NCBI GenBank assembly: GCA_022791635.1
Contig: JAAVZL010000033.1
Coordinates: 62,001-126,000 of the forward strand
Length of the DNA: 64,000 bases
From: Lachnospiraceae bacterium
GTDB taxonomy: Bacteria > Bacillota > Clostridia > Lachnospirales > Lachnospiraceae
Direction: 5' to 3'
Positions 62,584 through 64,000 of this stretch are shown here, one piece after another. Under the pieces are notes generated by a model. The model saw only the letters and a program-made list of their open reading frames with translations, ran no database searches and was not told the origin of the DNA. How positions within the stretch are numbered: position 1 is the stretch's first letter; each line of letters begins with the position of its first letter. Made by a program: the position numbers and the translations under genes.

Positions 62584-62629
62584 AAAAAACCTCGCCAATC
62601 TTCAAGCATATCCCCGAAAATTGGCAAGG
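62584..62629 (-). terminator. Terminator of the dapA-dapB operon
   Basis: A 10-bp stem (62590-62599 with 62620-62629, one mismatch) is followed in the minus direction by TTTTTT. It lies 35 bases after the dapB stop and inside the leader of the response regulator gene. Confidence 0.8.
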
Positions 62630-62663
62630 CTCTTCTCCGTCCTTACAATTCAAAAATCCCCTG

Positions 62664-63419
62664 TCAGCCGATCACATCGCTCATGTCATACCGGCCGGCC
62701 GGCTTTCCTGCCAGAAATTTGGCAGCCTGTATGGCGCCCTTTCCAAAGACAGCCCGGGAATAGGCACGGTGCTCAAAGGTGAGAACTTCATCCGTACCTG
62801 CAAAAATCACATCGTGATCTCCTACAATGGTTCCGCCTCGGACCGCCGAGATTCCCAGCTCCTTTGCCTCCCGCTTTTTCCTCACCTGGCTTCTGTCATA
62901 CACATAGGTGTAGGCTCCGTTCTCTGCCTCATTGATGGCGTCCGCCAATGCAACAGCCGTTCCGCTGGGGGCGTCCAGCTTCTGGTTGTGATGCTTCTCC
63001 ACAATCTCAATATCAAAGCCTGCCTCTGCCAGGACCGGCGCCGCTTCCTTCAAAAGCTTCAAAAAAAGATTAATTCCCAGAGACATATTGGCGGATTTAA
63101 GCACTGCCGTCTTTTGAGCCGCCTTTTCCACCTTCTCAAGCTGTTCCCCGGAAAGGCCTGTGGTACACAGAACTACGGGAGTCTTTGTAGCGGTACAGTA
63201 ATCAAGCAAGCCGTCCACTGCCCCTGCGTTGGAAAAATCAATCACCACATCAGCCTCTACGTCACAGTCTTCTATCTTTGAAAATACGGGAAAGGGATTG
63301 GACACGCCGTCAAAAGTGTCCACGCCTGCCACAATCCGGGCCTCCTGATCCTCTTTTAACAGCCCTGCAATCATCTGTCCCATCCGGCCGTTGCAGCCGT
63401 GCATCAGTACTTTTATCAT
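62664..63419 (-). CDS. dapB: 4-hydroxy-tetrahydrodipicolinate reductase
   Basis: This 251-residue enzyme carries out the second step specific to lysine and diaminopimelate synthesis, using NAD(P)H. The dinucleotide-binding motif is GCNGRMGQ at the N terminus. The substrate-binding region EKHHNQKLDAPSGTA holds the catalytic His and Lys. Its ATG directly follows the dapA stop, with GAGG upstream. Confidence 0.96.
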   Translation of the reverse strand: MIKVLMHGCNGRMGQMIAGLLKEDQEARIVAGVDTFDGVSNPFPVFSKIEDCDVEADVVIDFSNAGAVDGLLDYCTATKTPVVLCTTGLSGEQLEKVEKAAQKTAVLKSANMSLGINLFLKLLKEAAPVLAEAGFDIEIVEKHHNQKLDAPSGTAVALADAINEAENGAYTYVYDRSQVRKKREAKELGISAVRGGTIVGDHDVIFAGTDEVLTFEHRAYSRAVFGKGAIQAAKFLAGKPAGRYDMSDVIG

Positions 63420-64000
63420 CTATTTAACCTCGATTCCGAAATCCGTCATTGCTTTCCTTAAATGCTCTTTGTGCTCCGGCTCCATGTCTGTAAGCGGCAT
63501 CCGCAAGGGACCTGCCTCCATTCCCATCATATTCAGGGCCGCCTTCACAGGTATGGGATTTACCTCACAGAACAGCTGATCCACAAGGGGGATGGCGCGA
63601 AGCTGAATATCCCGGCTGCTGGCAATATCGCCTTCCAGGAACTTTGCCACCATGTCATGAGTCTGTCTGGGCGCCACATTGGAAAGCACGGAGATCACGC
63701 CCTGGCCTCCCAGCGACAGAATGGGCACCACCTGATCGTCGTTTCCGGAGTACAGCTCGATACATCCGTCTGCCAGCGCCATCAGCTTTGCAACCTGGGA
63801 AATGTTGCCGCTGGCCTCCTTGATTCCCACAATATTCTCCACATCTTTCGCAAGCTTTACAGCAGTCTCCGGCTGAATATTGCAGCCCGTCCGGCCGGGA
63901 ACATTGTACATAATAATCGGAAGCTTTACGGAATTGGCAATGGCCGTATAGTGAGCAATGAGACCTTTCTGGGTGGCCTTATTGTAGTATGGCGTCACAA
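63420..64000 (-). CDS. dapA: 4-hydroxy-tetrahydrodipicolinate synthase (3' part, runs off window)
   Basis: The final 193 codons of DapA, which condenses pyruvate with aspartate semialdehyde, are present. Visible motifs are YNVPGRTGCNI, with the catalytic-triad Tyr region, and GIKEASGN, which carries the Schiff-base Lys. The frame is open to the window edge (VTPYYNKATQKG), so the N-terminal third lies beyond it. It forms an operon with dapB. Confidence 0.96.
   Translation of the reverse strand, partial: VTPYYNKATQKGLIAHYTAIANSVKLPIIMYNVPGRTGCNIQPETAVKLAKDVENIVGIKEASGNISQVAKLMALADGCIELYSGNDDQVVPILSLGGQGVISVLSNVAPRQTHDMVAKFLEGDIASSRDIQLRAIPLVDQLFCEVNPIPVKAALNMMGMEAGPLRMPLTDMEPEHKEHLRKAMTDFGIEVK

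Overview
The window looks like chromosome from a spore-forming, gut-type member of the Bacillota (Clostridia, probably Lachnospiraceae). The grounds are strong AGGAGG ribosome-binding sites, medium GC, spore-coat cotJ genes, TRAP and ABC uptake clusters, BlaI/M56 and ECF/RsiV-like sensor pairs, and a BMP-family nucleoside importer. This placement is inferred from gene content; no rRNA or other phylogenetic marker was compared. No rRNA, tRNA, CRISPR array, prophage or intact insertion sequence was found.

Layout. 1-6.1 kb (minus): a catabolic operon with an enoyl-CoA hydratase-like protein, a TRAP transporter (dctP, dctQ, dctM), an aldo/keto reductase and an isocitrate lyase/PEP mutase-family enzyme, with a 120-bp palindromic repeat inserted at the end of the reductase gene. 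6.2-9.6 kb: a CsoR-type metal sensor with a His-rich tail, and a MoxR ATPase/VWA pair. 9.8-12.9 kb: a wrecked catabolic cluster (TRAP dctPQM, split transketolase, SDR) in which each gene has lost internal or terminal pieces. It is followed by an apparently intact FadR-type regulator, and three copies of one palindromic operator (TATGT-N3-ACATA) lie before the three transcription units. 13.7-20.2 kb: asnS, a low-complexity lipoprotein, and a MarR-controlled heterodimeric ABC exporter. 20.3-20.8 kb: more gene remnants. 20.8-27.9 kb: a DUF1461-like membrane protein, ftsH, a DUF1846 protein, a glycosyltransferase-like membrane protein and galE. 28.1-33.8 kb (plus): a VanZ-like protein, then a PucR regulator with a broken CodB-like permease, a DUF917 protein and a hydantoinase/oxoprolinase.

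33.9-35.0 kb: cotJC and a fused cotJA-cotJB gene. 35.1-39.4 kb: an M56/BlaR1-like peptidase with BlaI-type repressor, a 204-bp imperfect palindrome, and an ECF sigma/RsiV-like anti-sigma pair. 39.6-42.9 kb: a lipoprotein, a DUF1349 protein, an amidohydrolase-like protein and a divergent LysR regulator. 42.9-49.6 kb: a nucleoside salvage operon (BMP lipoprotein, ABC ATPase, two permeases, nucleoside hydrolase, TSUP exporter). 49.8-51.2 kb: a GntR/FCD regulator beside an amidohydrolase/symporter deletion chimera that still has a perfect consensus promoter. 51.4-56.3 kb: a ferredoxin-type protein and an Hsp70 with a membrane-anchored J-like partner. 56.4-58.9 kb: an AGCS symporter and a PfkB kinase. 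58.9-62.5 kb: a two-component system wrapped around an ABC transporter, with a 123-bp tandem repeat in its leader. 62.6-64 kb: dapB and the 3' part of dapA.

The most notable theme is repeated gene loss by internal deletion that leaves promoters, ribosome-binding sites and operators in place (9.8-12.9, 20.3, 30.4 and 50.6-51.1 kb). Around this are several kinds of palindromic intergenic elements: a 120-bp element in two copies, two hairpins with 33-bp arms, a 204-bp palindrome with a related half-element, and the 123-bp tandem repeat. The Hsp70/J-like transmembrane pair and the cotJA-cotJB fusion are the most interesting intact gene arrangements.
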